42,309 nt of DNA from Rhodoferax sp. Its GTDB lineage: Bacteria; Pseudomonadota; Gammaproteobacteria; Burkholderiales; Burkholderiaceae_C. Positions 31,503 through 39,549 of the stretch are shown here, piece after piece (positions within the stretch are counted from its first letter, which is position 1; each line of letters starts with the position of its first letter). Where the stretch lies: contig JAEUOX010000448.1 of assembly GCA_016790475.1 (NCBI GenBank), forward strand, positions 1 through 42,309, given 5' to 3'. The notes under the pieces are model-generated. The model ran no database searches. It was given only the letters and a program-made list of their open reading frames with translations, and had not been told where the DNA came from. The position numbers and the translations under genes are program-made.

Positions 31503-32313
31503 CTCTCGCCCGCCCGGAGTGCGTCCAGCCGGGCTGCACCGGCAGGCGCTCCGCCACCAGCGCTTCCTCGCTCAGGAACTTGGTCGACGACCACCCGCCG
31601 TCGACGGCGAGCACCTGACCGTTGATCCAGCCGGCGGCCGGCGAGGCCAGGAAGCACACCGCCTCGGCCACATCCTCGACGGTGCCGCGCCGGTCGGAGG
31701 GCGTCATGTCGTCGTTCATGCGCCGGAAGCCCTGGTCCTCCAGGCGGTGAATGGTCATGTCGGTGGGCACGACGCCGGGCGCCACCGCATTGCTGCGAAT
31801 GCCGGCGCTGCCGTACTGCGCCGCCATGTGGCTCGTGAGCCCCAGCAGCCCGGCCTTGGCCGCCGAGTAGGCTCCGCCGCGCAGGCCGCCGACCAGCGCA
31901 TAGGTGGAAGCGACGTTGACGATGCTGGACCCCGGCCCGAATACCTTCAGCGCTTCGCGGGCCAGCCGGAACGGTGCCCGCAGCATCAGGTCGAGGAACT
32001 GGTCCAGCGTCGCATCGTCGGTTTCATGCACCGGCTTCGGACTGCCGACGCCGGCGTTGTTGACCAGGCAATCCAGCCGGCCGAAGCGCTCGATGGCCAG
32101 CGCCACGGCGGCGGCCGGCGCCGCGTCCTGGGTGACGTCCACGGCCAGCGTGGCCACCGGCTTGCCGAGCTCGGCAGCCAGCGCCTCCAGGCGCGCCAGC
32201 TTGGCAGGGTCGCGGCCGATGCCGACAACCGCCACATCGGTCTGCAGGAACTTTCGGGAGACGGCCAGGCCGATGCCGCTGCCGGCCCCGGTGACAAGAG
32301 CCACGCGCATCAT
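31480..32313 (-). CDS. Short-chain dehydrogenase/reductase (SDR)
   Basis: A 277-residue NAD(P)-dependent oxidoreductase of the classical SDR type. GAGSGIG near residue 9 is the cofactor loop, NNAG is near 90, and the catalytic Ser (VASTYAL), Tyr and Lys (YSAAKAG) follow. VAPGVVPTDM and INGQVLAVDGGWSS are the usual substrate-loop and C-terminal motifs. In context it would oxidise a hydroxyacyl-CoA to the keto form. The last 25 or so residues (from about WTHSGRARG) extend beyond the typical end and overlap the ligase start. The ATG overlaps the dehydrogenase stop by ATGA, with a second Met directly after the first. Confidence 0.92.
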   Translation of the reverse strand: MMRVALVTGAGSGIGLAVSRKFLQTDVAVVGIGRDPAKLARLEALAAELGKPVATLAVDVTQDAAPAAAVALAIERFGRLDCLVNNAGVGSPKPVHETDDATLDQFLDLMLRAPFRLAREALKVFGPGSSIVNVASTYALVGGLRGGAYSAAKAGLLGLTSHMAAQYGSAGIRSNAVAPGVVPTDMTIHRLEDQGFRRMNDDMTPSDRRGTVEDVAEAVCFLASPAAGWINGQVLAVDGGWSSTKFLSEEALVAERLPVQPGWTHSGRARGDRGQPG

Positions 32314-33353
32314 GGGACCTCCAGTGAGAGAGAGACGGTGTCGATACCGGCCAGGCGCTCGCGCAGCGTGCGCACCGGGCCGCCCAGGTGCTCCAGCAGG
32401 TGGGCACGCAACAGGAACAGGTGTGCGTCGCACTCGGCGGTGAACCCGATGCCGCCATGCATCTGGATGTTGGCACCGGCATTGGCCAGTGCGCAGCGCG
32501 CCGCCAGCAGGCGGCAGGCGTCCACCTGGAAGGCCGCATCCGGCCAGCCGTCGCGCTCGGCGATGGCGGCCAGGACCAGCTGCGCACGCAGCGCCTCGGC
32601 ACCGATCGCCATGTTCGCGCAGCGGTGCTTGACGGCCTGGAACGCGCCGATCGGCTGGCCGAACTGCATGCGCACCTGCGCATAGGCCACCGCCATGTCG
32701 CGGCTGGCTTCGGCCATGCCCAGCAGCTGCGCAGCCACCAGCAACTGGGCCTGGCGATGCAGCGCGCCCTGCGCCGCGGGCACCCAGCCGAGCAGCGCGC
32801 CGGCGGGCACCACGCAACGCTGCAGCAACACACTCGGGTCGGTCGCCTGCACCTCCACCGCCTGCGCGCGCAAGGCCTCGGCATGCAGCAGCCCGATGCC
32901 GGAATCGTTCCAGACGACAACCAGCCGGGCCTCCCGCGCGTCCAGCAGATGCAGCGGCAGACCCTCCGGCAGGCCCGGGCCGCCGGAGGCCAATGGCTGA
33001 CCCAGACAGACCCGGCACGTTCCACCGATGATCTCGGCTGCGAGCCCGGTCTGGCCGAGCGCCAGCGCGACACGTGCCCCAAGTGGGGCGGCCAGGGCAT
33101 GGGGCGTGACCAGATGCCGGCCGAGTTCGATGGCGACCAGACCATCCTCCAGCAGGCTGAAGCCCGCGCCGCCGACCGACTCGGGGCAACCCAGGCCGAA
33201 CACGCCGATCTCTGCCAAGGCCGGAAGCAGCGCGGCATCCGCGTCTGCCGCCGCGGGCCCGCGCAGGCGCGCCACCGGAGCGCGCTCGGTCAGCAGCGCG
33301 CCCACCGCAGCCAGGATGCCGCGCTGGTCGGCCGAGAGATTCAGGTCAATCAT
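32310..33353 (-). CDS. Acyl-CoA dehydrogenase, short subunit (leftward pair)
   Basis: A 347-residue FAD-dependent acyl-CoA dehydrogenase-like protein. It has the N-terminal helical domain, a degenerate middle beta domain, and a C-terminal helical domain with MQFGQPIGAFQAVKHRCANM and IQMHGGIGFTAECDAHLFLLRA, which contain FAD-contacting residues. No catalytic glutamate is apparent in the helix-G position. Together with the longer partner upstream (ATGA overlap), this is the arrangement of heteromeric alpha2beta2 acyl-CoA dehydrogenases best known from steroid side-chain degradation. One subunit completes the flavin site of the other. Substrate not known. Confidence 0.9.
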   Translation of the reverse strand: MIDLNLSADQRGILAAVGALLTERAPVARLRGPAAADADAALLPALAEIGVFGLGCPESVGGAGFSLLEDGLVAIELGRHLVTPHALAAPLGARVALALGQTGLAAEIIGGTCRVCLGQPLASGGPGLPEGLPLHLLDAREARLVVVWNDSGIGLLHAEALRAQAVEVQATDPSVLLQRCVVPAGALLGWVPAAQGALHRQAQLLVAAQLLGMAEASRDMAVAYAQVRMQFGQPIGAFQAVKHRCANMAIGAEALRAQLVLAAIAERDGWPDAAFQVDACRLLAARCALANAGANIQMHGGIGFTAECDAHLFLLRAHLLEHLGGPVRTLRERLAGIDTVSLSLEVP

Positions 33354-34501
33354 CGTGCAGCCTCGCGCGGCAGGCCCAGGATGCGCTCGCCGATGATGTT
33401 GCGCTGGATCTCGGACGTGCCGCCGGCAATCGTCTCGCTGTAGGCGTCCAGGTAGGCATAAGGCCAGGCGCCACCGGCCTGTGCATCCGCGTTGGACGGC
33501 CCGAGCAGGTCCATGCCCAGCCGATGGATGCGCTGGGCCAGTTCCGCAAAGTACAGGCGCACGATCGAGCCGCCGAAGGGCGTGGCCGGGTCGCGGAACA
33601 ATGTCTGGTAGGTCATCGCCCGCAGCGCGGCGGCCTCGGCACGCAGCACGGCCAACTCCTGCAGCAGCGCCGGATCACGCGCCTGCGCCGGTTGCTCCGC
33701 GACCCAGTGTCGGAGCCGGTCCACCTTGACGAGCAGCTCCAGCTGCAGCGCGGTGGCCGCAGTGCTGCGCTCGAAACCGAGCGTGGTCATCGCAACGCGC
33801 CAGCCGTCGTGCAGCGCACCGACGACGTTGGACAGCGGGATGCGCACCTGGTCGTAGAACACCTCCGAGAAATGCGTCGCCCCCGCCATGTTGCGGATCG
33901 GGCGCACCGTGATGCCCGGCGAACGCATGTCGCAGATGAGCCAGCTCAGGCCCCGGTGCCGCTGCGAGCCGGGCTGCGTGCGGATCAGCAGCTCCTGGTA
34001 CTCGGCGATGTCGGAGTAGCTGCTCCAGATCTTCTGGCCGGTCACGACCAGGTGGTCGCCCTGCACCTCGCCGAAGGTCCGCAGGCTGGCCAGGTCGGAG
34101 CCGGCGCCGGGCTCGGAGAAGCCCTGGCACCACAGCACCTCTCCGGCCAGGATGCGCGGCAGGTGAAACGCCTTCTGCGCCTCGGTGCCGCAGGCGATCA
34201 GTGTCGGCCCGGCATGGTTGTGCGCGACGAAGCCCGGGTTCAGCGGGCTGGGGGCACCCGCCGCGACGTATTCCTCGTACCAGATCATCTGGCGCTCCAG
34301 GCTCCAGCCCTGGCCGCCATAGGCTACCGGCCAGGAGATGCCGGACCATCCGGCGGCATGCAGTTGCCGCTGCCAGGCCAGCGCGAAGTCCCGCGAGGCC
34401 GGGCCGCTGTGGGGGGCAGCTTCCCGCGGCACATGGGCCTGCAGCCAGCGCCGCGCCTGTTCGCGGAACGCCACATCCTCCGGGCTCCAGTGAAACTGCA
34501 T
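33350..34501 (-). CDS. Acyl-CoA dehydrogenase, long subunit (leftward pair)
   Basis: A 383-residue acyl-CoA dehydrogenase. WCQGFSEPGAGSDLASLRT (125-142) is the FAD-binding signature and GQKIWSSYSDIAEYQELLIRT the middle domain. The catalytic base of medium-chain enzymes (in YEGT near the C-terminus) is replaced by glycine (AGGTSEIQRNII). A glutamate is available at E244 (LGFERSTAA), the position used by isovaleryl-CoA and long-chain dehydrogenases. It is the first gene of the leftward operon; a promoter TTTGCA-N17-TACAAT lies about 125 bp upstream with the dyad at 34619 over its -10 box. Confidence 0.92.
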   Translation of the reverse strand: MQFHWSPEDVAFREQARRWLQAHVPREAAPHSGPASRDFALAWQRQLHAAGWSGISWPVAYGGQGWSLERQMIWYEEYVAAGAPSPLNPGFVAHNHAGPTLIACGTEAQKAFHLPRILAGEVLWCQGFSEPGAGSDLASLRTFGEVQGDHLVVTGQKIWSSYSDIAEYQELLIRTQPGSQRHRGLSWLICDMRSPGITVRPIRNMAGATHFSEVFYDQVRIPLSNVVGALHDGWRVAMTTLGFERSTAATALQLELLVKVDRLRHWVAEQPAQARDPALLQELAVLRAEAAALRAMTYQTLFRDPATPFGGSIVRLYFAELAQRIHRLGMDLLGPSNADAQAGGAWPYAYLDAYSETIAGGTSEIQRNIIGERILGLPREAAR

Positions 34502-34618
34502 GTCTTGGCAAGCCTTTCTGCCGCTACCCGGCCCGACAACCCCAGGCGCCGCCAGCCGGGCGCCAGCGTGCGCAGCCCAGAGGCAGGGTCACTGTCGGCC
34601 GTCTGAATGCGCACATAT

Positions 34619-34635
34619 GTCCCAAATTGTAGAAC
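34619..34635. promoter_or_regulatory. Degenerate copy of the shared dyad on the leftward operon promoter
   Basis: GTCCCA-AATTG-TAGAAC, with T and A as complementary flanks, matches the pattern GTNCCA-N5-TGGNAC at all but one specified position of the right arm. It covers the -10 box of the leftward promoter (34626-34631). Confidence 0.45.
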
Positions 34636-34654
34636 AATCGCTCAGAACTGCAAA
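34626..34654 (-). promoter_or_regulatory. Promoter of the leftward catabolic operon
   Basis: On the reverse strand TTTGCA (34649-34654) and TACAAT (34626-34631) are separated by exactly 17 bases; the -10 matches the consensus at five of six positions. The 312-bp gap 34502-34813 also holds the rightward promoter and operator, and nothing that looks like a gene. Confidence 0.5.
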
Positions 34655-34754
34655 CCATCGAGTACCGTCTGTGCGGCAGTAACTTTTAGCTCTTGCAGAT
34701 TCATCAAACGACCTACCCGACCTGTCGCACGCATGACTCCAGGATTTCACAGTC

Positions 34755-34784
34755 TTGCCTCAGTGTCCCAATAGATGGTACATT
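34755..34784 (+). promoter_or_regulatory. Promoter of the rightward acyl-CoA dehydrogenase pair with internal operator
   Basis: TTGCCT (34755-34760) and TACATT (34779-34784) are separated by 18 bases. The dyad GTCCCA-ATAGA-TGGTAC (34765-34781), flanked by complementary T and A, fills the spacer and touches the -10. A bound regulator would block polymerase, so repression is the simplest reading. The dyad shares arms and spacer length with that at 27213. Confidence 0.5.
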
Positions 34785-34813
34785 CACCGCACACACCGCT
34801 GACAGAGGTTTGC

Positions 34814-35965
34814 ATGGATTTCGGCTGGACCCCGCAGGATGAGGCATTCCGCACCCGCGTGCGGGAGTTTCTCGCACGGGAATTGCCCCCGGACTGGGAG
34901 GCCCTCTCCCGCCACGGCCCCGGTTCGCCGGAGCAGACCGCGTTCTCGCTGGAGTTCTGTCCCAAGCTCGCCGCCGCAGGCCTGCTGATTCCGCACTGGC
35001 CGGCCGAGCACGGCGGCAACAACAGCACGCCCTGGGAGCATTTCATCCTGGGCGAGGAAATGTGGGCCGCCGGCGAACCGCGCGGCCCGCAGTACATGAA
35101 CGTCAACTGGATCGGCACGACGCTGATGCGCTTCGGCAGCGCCGAGCAGAAGGCCACCTACCTGCCCGAGATCGCCGCCGGCCGCGGCATCTGGTGCCAG
35201 GGCTTCTCGGAGCCCTCCTCCGGCTCGGACCTGGCCTCGCTGCGCACCAGTGCCGCCGCAGAGGGTGACACCTACCGCATCAACGGCTCCAAGGTCTGGA
35301 CGTCTTATGCCGGCCTGGCCGACCACTGCTTCCTGCTCGCCCGCACCGGCGGCAGCGGCAAGGCCGGCATCGCGATCTTCCTGGTGCCGATGGCCACGCC
35401 GGGCATCACCGTGCGGCCGATCCCCAGCCTGATCGGCGCCGGCGACATCCATGAGGTGTTCTTCGACAACGTTCTGGTCCCGCGCTCGGCACGGCTCGGC
35501 GAGGAAGGCCAGGCCTGGCCCATCATCACCTATTCGCTGTCGAACGAGCGGGTCGGCATCGCGCGCTATGCGTTCTCGCTGCGCGTGCTGGACGGCATGG
35601 TGGCGCGGCTGCGGCACGAGGGCCGCTTCGACGACCCGGTCATCCGCTACCGGGCCGGGCAGGCCCGCGCGGCCTGCGAGGCGGCTCGCCTGCTGGTGTA
35701 CCGCGTGGTGGACCAGCGCGCCCGCGGCCTGCCGCCCAGCGCGGATGCGAACCTGGCCCGGGTGTCCGTCATTGCGGCCGACCACGCAGTGGCGGACTTC
35801 GCGCTCGACTTCCTGCCCGACACCTTCACCGGCGACGCGTTCCCGCTGCATCTGTCGCACCATGAACGCGCCATCGCCTCCGGCATCGCGTCCGGGGCGG
35901 CCGAGATCCAGCTCAACCTGGTGGCCCAGGAATACCTGCGGCTGCCCCGGGAGGCCCGCGCATGA
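34814..35965 (+). CDS. Acyl-CoA dehydrogenase, long subunit (rightward pair)
   Basis: A 383-residue acyl-CoA dehydrogenase. WCQGFSEPSSGSDLASLRT (127-145) is the FAD signature and INGSKVWTSYAGLADHCFLLART the middle beta domain. E245 (SLSNERVGIA) stands where isovaleryl-CoA dehydrogenase has its base, and the C-terminal YEGT-type glutamate is absent (SGAAEIQLNL). AGAGG lies 6 bases before the chosen ATG; the earlier ATG at 34775 would fall inside the operator. It overlaps the next gene by ATGA. It is a divergent paralogue of the leftward long subunit, so the pathway probably has two different dehydrogenation steps. Confidence 0.92.
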   Translation: MDFGWTPQDEAFRTRVREFLARELPPDWEALSRHGPGSPEQTAFSLEFCPKLAAAGLLIPHWPAEHGGNNSTPWEHFILGEEMWAAGEPRGPQYMNVNWIGTTLMRFGSAEQKATYLPEIAAGRGIWCQGFSEPSSGSDLASLRTSAAAEGDTYRINGSKVWTSYAGLADHCFLLARTGGSGKAGIAIFLVPMATPGITVRPIPSLIGAGDIHEVFFDNVLVPRSARLGEEGQAWPIITYSLSNERVGIARYAFSLRVLDGMVARLRHEGRFDDPVIRYRAGQARAACEAARLLVYRVVDQRARGLPPSADANLARVSVIAADHAVADFALDFLPDTFTGDAFPLHLSHHERAIASGIASGAAEIQLNLVAQEYLRLPREARA

Positions 35966-36882
35966 ATTTCGAGCCCGACGGCGATCTGGCCCTGTTCCTG
36001 GACGCGGTGCAGCGTACCGCGAGCCGGCATGGGCAGCACTGGGTCCCTGCGCAGCAGCGCCATCTGCATGCCCCGGCACTGGAGCAGGAACTGGAGGACA
36101 GCGGCTATTTCGGCTGTATCCAGGAAGAGGGCCTGGGCGCGCTGGCGGCCGCCGCGATGGTCCATGAATTGTCCCGGCTCCCGGTCTGTGCGGAGCTGGC
36201 AGCCTCCGCGCTGATCGGGCCGGTCGTCTGCCCGGCGTGGCCGCGTCCGCTGGCCGTGCTGTGGGGCGCGGCGGACCGGCCGGCGCGCTTCCTGCCGCAG
36301 GCCCGCACCGTGCTGCAGATCCAGGGCGACAAGCTGTCCGCCGCGCGGCTGACCGCAGCGGACGTGTCTCCCCAGGAGAGCGCCTTTGCGTACCCGATGG
36401 GCGTGCTGCGCGATGCGGCATCGCTGGCCTGGGAGCCCTTGCCCGGCGCCGACATCGCCGAGCTGACCCGGCTCTGGCGCATCGGCCTGGCGGCCGAGAT
36501 CGCCGGCTGCCTGCAAAGCGCGCTGGACGCGGTCGTCGACCACGTCCGTGAACGGCGCCAGTTCGGCCGGCCGCTGGGCAGCTTCCAGGCCATCCAGCAC
36601 CGGCTGGCGATGGCGGCCAGCGCGATCCAGGGCGCACGCTGGCTGATGCTGCGTGCCGCAGACACCGGCAGCGCGCTGGATGCCGCAACCGCCGCCGGTT
36701 ACGCCCAGGACATCGCCACCCGAACCAGCTACGACCTGCACCAGTTCATGGGCGCGATGGGCCTGACGCTGGAGCACCCGCTGCACCGCTGGACCTACCG
36801 CGTCAAGCTGCTGCGTTCGGAGCTGGGCGGGGCGCAGATGCAGTTTCGTGCGGTGGCAGACTTGAGTTTCCAAGGCGCCTGA
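35962..36882 (+). CDS. Acyl-CoA dehydrogenase, short subunit (rightward pair)
   Basis: A 306-residue acyl-CoA dehydrogenase-like protein, shorter than normal single-type enzymes (about 380). The N-terminal helical domain and a shortened middle domain are followed by a C-terminal domain with ERRQFGRPLGSFQAIQHRLAM and YDLHQFMGAMGLTLEHPLHRWT, flavin-contact motifs. It lacks an obvious catalytic glutamate, so it should work as partner of the 383-residue subunit encoded immediately upstream with an ATGA overlap. It ends 50 bp from the convergent LysR gene. Confidence 0.9.
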   Translation: MNFEPDGDLALFLDAVQRTASRHGQHWVPAQQRHLHAPALEQELEDSGYFGCIQEEGLGALAAAAMVHELSRLPVCAELAASALIGPVVCPAWPRPLAVLWGAADRPARFLPQARTVLQIQGDKLSAARLTAADVSPQESAFAYPMGVLRDAASLAWEPLPGADIAELTRLWRIGLAAEIAGCLQSALDAVVDHVRERRQFGRPLGSFQAIQHRLAMAASAIQGARWLMLRAADTGSALDAATAAGYAQDIATRTSYDLHQFMGAMGLTLEHPLHRWTYRVKLLRSELGGAQMQFRAVADLSFQGA

Positions 36883-36932
36883 GAAGCCTGCCGCGCGAAC
36901 CGCGCCCGCGCCGCCCGCCCCTGGGCAGCACG

Positions 36933-37817
36933 TCACTCCGAGCTTGCCAGCAACCGCTCCAGACGCTCCATGCGGTGCCGGTGTGTCGTCGTGATCGCAT
37001 AGAAGTGCTCCTGCAACTGCGTGGACTGCCCGACCCGCAGCAGGATGCCGTTGCGCAGTTCGTCCTGTACCACGACCTCCGGCAGCACGGTGAGCCACCC
37101 GCTGTCGCGCGCGATCAGCCGCAGCATGGCCATGTCGTCCACCTCCGCACGGATGCGCGGCCGCACGTCTGCGGCCATGCACAGCGCGTCGAACTGCCGG
37201 CGCAGCGCGTGGCGCGGGCCGGGCAGGGCCAGATCCAGCGCGTCCAGATCCTCCGGGACCCGCAGCGTGCGCGCGGACCAGGTCGCGGCCGGCCCGACCA
37301 GGGAGATGTCCTGGCTGCCGAGGAAGCGGCAGTGCAGCGGGCGGTCGACATCGCTGGTCACCGCCTCGTTGGCCAACACGACATCGAGCTGGTGCTGCAG
37401 CAGGCGGTCCACCAGATCCTGCAGGGTTCCCGACTCCAGCGACAGCGTGACCGACGCATCCGCCAGCAGCGGCTTGATCCAGTTCTCCTGGTAGTTGCGC
37501 GACAGCGTGGCCACGCTCCCCAGGCGCAGACGCTCCATGCCCTCGCTGCGGCCCTGCAGGCGCCCGAGCATCTCCTGCCCCAGGCCGAAGATGTTCTCGC
37601 AATAGGCCAGCACCATCTGGCCGCTTTCGGTCAGTGCCAGGCGCCGGCCCTCGCGGACGAACAGCGGCTCGGCCAGCCGGTCTTCCAGCTGGCGGATCTG
37701 CGCCGACAGGGCCGACTGCGAGGTGTGCAGTTCCTGCGCCGCCCGCGTCAGGTGGCCGATCCGCGCGACGCGCCAGAAATAGAACAGATGGTGAAAGTTG
37801 AGCTGCTCGACGTTCAT
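36933..37817 (-). CDS. NhaR-like LysR-type regulator next to dabBA
   Basis: A 294-residue LysR regulator. The N-terminus LNFHHLFYFWRVARIGHLTRAAQELHTSQSALSAQIRQLEDRL and the following YCENIFGLGQEML are the distinctive NhaR-type pattern (HLYYFW, then FTLSQEML in NhaR). The effector domain ends with LQEHFYAITTTHRHRMERLERLL. NhaR responds to sodium and pH; here the divergent dabB-dabA genes are the likely target, so the signal may relate to ion, pH or bicarbonate status. The divergent gap of 98 bp is notably AT-rich and contains an 11-bp dyad at 37846. Confidence 0.88.
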   Translation of the reverse strand: MNVEQLNFHHLFYFWRVARIGHLTRAAQELHTSQSALSAQIRQLEDRLAEPLFVREGRRLALTESGQMVLAYCENIFGLGQEMLGRLQGRSEGMERLRLGSVATLSRNYQENWIKPLLADASVTLSLESGTLQDLVDRLLQHQLDVVLANEAVTSDVDRPLHCRFLGSQDISLVGPAATWSARTLRVPEDLDALDLALPGPRHALRRQFDALCMAADVRPRIRAEVDDMAMLRLIARDSGWLTVLPEVVVQDELRNGILLRVGQSTQLQEHFYAITTTHRHRMERLERLLASSE

Positions 37818-37845
37818 CGTTCTTTTTTAATTAATGGTTTGTTCT

Positions 37846-37856
37846 ATTCAATGAAT
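37846..37856. promoter_or_regulatory. LysR-type dyad in the regulator-dabB gap
   Basis: ATTCA-A-TGAAT is a perfect 11-bp dyad flanked at a short distance by TTCT (37842) and AGAA. It lies 29 bp from the regulator start and 60 bp before dabB in the only AT-rich stretch nearby (37820-37875). It is a reasonable LysR box shared by the two divergent genes. Confidence 0.45.
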
Positions 37857-37915
37857 TTTACAGAATGATTTTGCGCCGGCAACATCCACGGCATCGCACT
37901 CTGGATGAGCCTCCC

Positions 37916-39517
37916 ATGTCCGACACCTCCCTTTTGCCCCTCGCCATCGCCCTGGCACCGGCCCCGCTGATGGCCGTCGCCGCATTGCTCGCCTGCCGCG
38001 CACCGCGCGCGACGGGCCCCTGGAAGCCGTTTCATGCCCTGGCCGGCGTCGCCCTGCTGGCGGCCCTGGCCGGGCTGGTGCTGCAACTGGTACGCGGGTC
38101 TGCCTCGGTGGCCGGGGCCATCCCCGGCCTGGCCCCCAGCCTGTCCGGCGCCTGGCTCGCGGTGCTGGTGCAACTGCTGGGCACCGTGATCGGCGCGTTC
38201 TCGGAGCGCTACCTGGACGGCGAGCCCGGCCAGGCACGTTATGTCGGCGGGCTGGCCGGCGTGCTGGCCGCGGTGCAGTTGCTGCTGCTGGCCGACCACT
38301 GGCTGGTGCTGATCGCCGCCTGGTGGGCGGTGGGGCAGGCCCTGCAGACGCTGCTGTGCTTCTACGCCGACCGGCCGTTCGCGCTGCTGGCCGCACACAA
38401 GAAGCGCATCGCCGACCGCGCGGCTGACGTCCTGCTGCTGACCGCCGCGGCGCTCGCCTGGACGGAGGTCGGCAGCGGCTCGCTGACGGCGCTGCGCACG
38501 CACCTCGCTGCCGGTGACAGCTCCTTGTCGCTACAACTCAGTGCCCTCTGCCTGGTGATGGCCGCGATCCTGCGCACCGCCCTGCTGCCGGTCCATGGCT
38601 GGCTGATCCAGGTCATGGAAGCGCCCACGCCGGTGTCCGCCCTGCTGCACGCCGGCGTGGTCAACCTGGGCGCCTTCGTGCTGAACCGGCTGGCTCCGCT
38701 GATCGAGGCCACGCCGCTGGCCGGTGCGCTGCTGGTAGTGATGGGGCTGGGCACGGCCGCGCTGGCGGGCATGGTGATGCTGACCCGCGTCAGCATCAAG
38801 GTGCGGCTGGCCTGGTCCACCGTCGCGCAGATGGGCTTCATGCTGATGCAGTGTGGCCTGGGCCTGTACACGCTGGCGCTGCTGCACCTGATCGGCCACT
38901 CGCTGTACAAGGCCCACACCTTCCTGGCCTCGTCCTCGGTCGTCCGGCACCACAGGTTGCAAGCGCTGCAGGGCCCGCACACCACCGCAGCCTTCAGCCT
39001 GCTGGCCGCGCCGCTGCTCGCCGGTGCGATCGTGCTCGGCATCCAGGCGCTGGTGGCGGCGCTCGGCGCGGCAGACGCGCCCTGGCCGCTGTGGTGGACG
39101 GCGCTGCTGGCCCTGGCCTGGGCCCCCCTGCTGTGGCAGCCCGCCGCAGCACCCGCGGGCTCCCGCATCGGCCTGCTGCAGGCCGCCACCGGCGCGGCCT
39201 GGGTGGCCGGCCTGACGCTGCTGGCGGTCCTGGCGCACGCCGTGCCGCTGGGCGTGGCGGAGACACCCGGTCCCGCGGACGCGCTGGGCCTGCTGGCGCT
39301 GGCCGGCATGGCGGCCCTTTATGTCTGCGTGGCAGGCCTGCAATGGCGGCCCCGGTCCCTCGAAGCCTGCCGCCGGTGGAGCTACGCGGGCTTCTACGTC
39401 GACGAAATCTACACCCGGCTCGCGCTGCGGCTGCGCTCCGGCGGCTGGACGTCGACCCCGCCCGCCCGCAGCAGCGCTCTGGATGCCGCCCCGGCGCCGA
39501 GCCCGGGATCGCATTGA
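37916..39517 (+). CDS. dabB: DabB: proton-channel-like membrane subunit of the inorganic-carbon transporter
   Basis: A 533-residue protein with about 13-14 membrane helices, related to the NuoL/MrpA antiporter-type subunits of complex I. Typical segments are LLADHWLVLIAAWWAVGQALQTLLCFY, ILRTALLPVHGWLIQVMEAPTPVSALLHAGVVNLGAFVLNRLAPL and LIGHSLYKAHTFLASS. In DAB systems this subunit is thought to use the proton or cation gradient to drive the CO2-hydrating subunit. It is followed after 32 bp by dabA. The start at 37916 is chosen by position of the first helix; its ribosome-binding site is weak, and an ATG 17 codons upstream is unsupported. Confidence 0.9.
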   Translation: MSDTSLLPLAIALAPAPLMAVAALLACRAPRATGPWKPFHALAGVALLAALAGLVLQLVRGSASVAGAIPGLAPSLSGAWLAVLVQLLGTVIGAFSERYLDGEPGQARYVGGLAGVLAAVQLLLLADHWLVLIAAWWAVGQALQTLLCFYADRPFALLAAHKKRIADRAADVLLLTAAALAWTEVGSGSLTALRTHLAAGDSSLSLQLSALCLVMAAILRTALLPVHGWLIQVMEAPTPVSALLHAGVVNLGAFVLNRLAPLIEATPLAGALLVVMGLGTAALAGMVMLTRVSIKVRLAWSTVAQMGFMLMQCGLGLYTLALLHLIGHSLYKAHTFLASSSVVRHHRLQALQGPHTTAAFSLLAAPLLAGAIVLGIQALVAALGAADAPWPLWWTALLALAWAPLLWQPAAAPAGSRIGLLQAATGAAWVAGLTLLAVLAHAVPLGVAETPGPADALGLLALAGMAALYVCVAGLQWRPRSLEACRRWSYAGFYVDEIYTRLALRLRSGGWTSTPPARSSALDAAPAPSPGSH

Positions 39518-39549
39518 CACCCTCCGCCTCCTCCCTTAAGGACCCTCGC

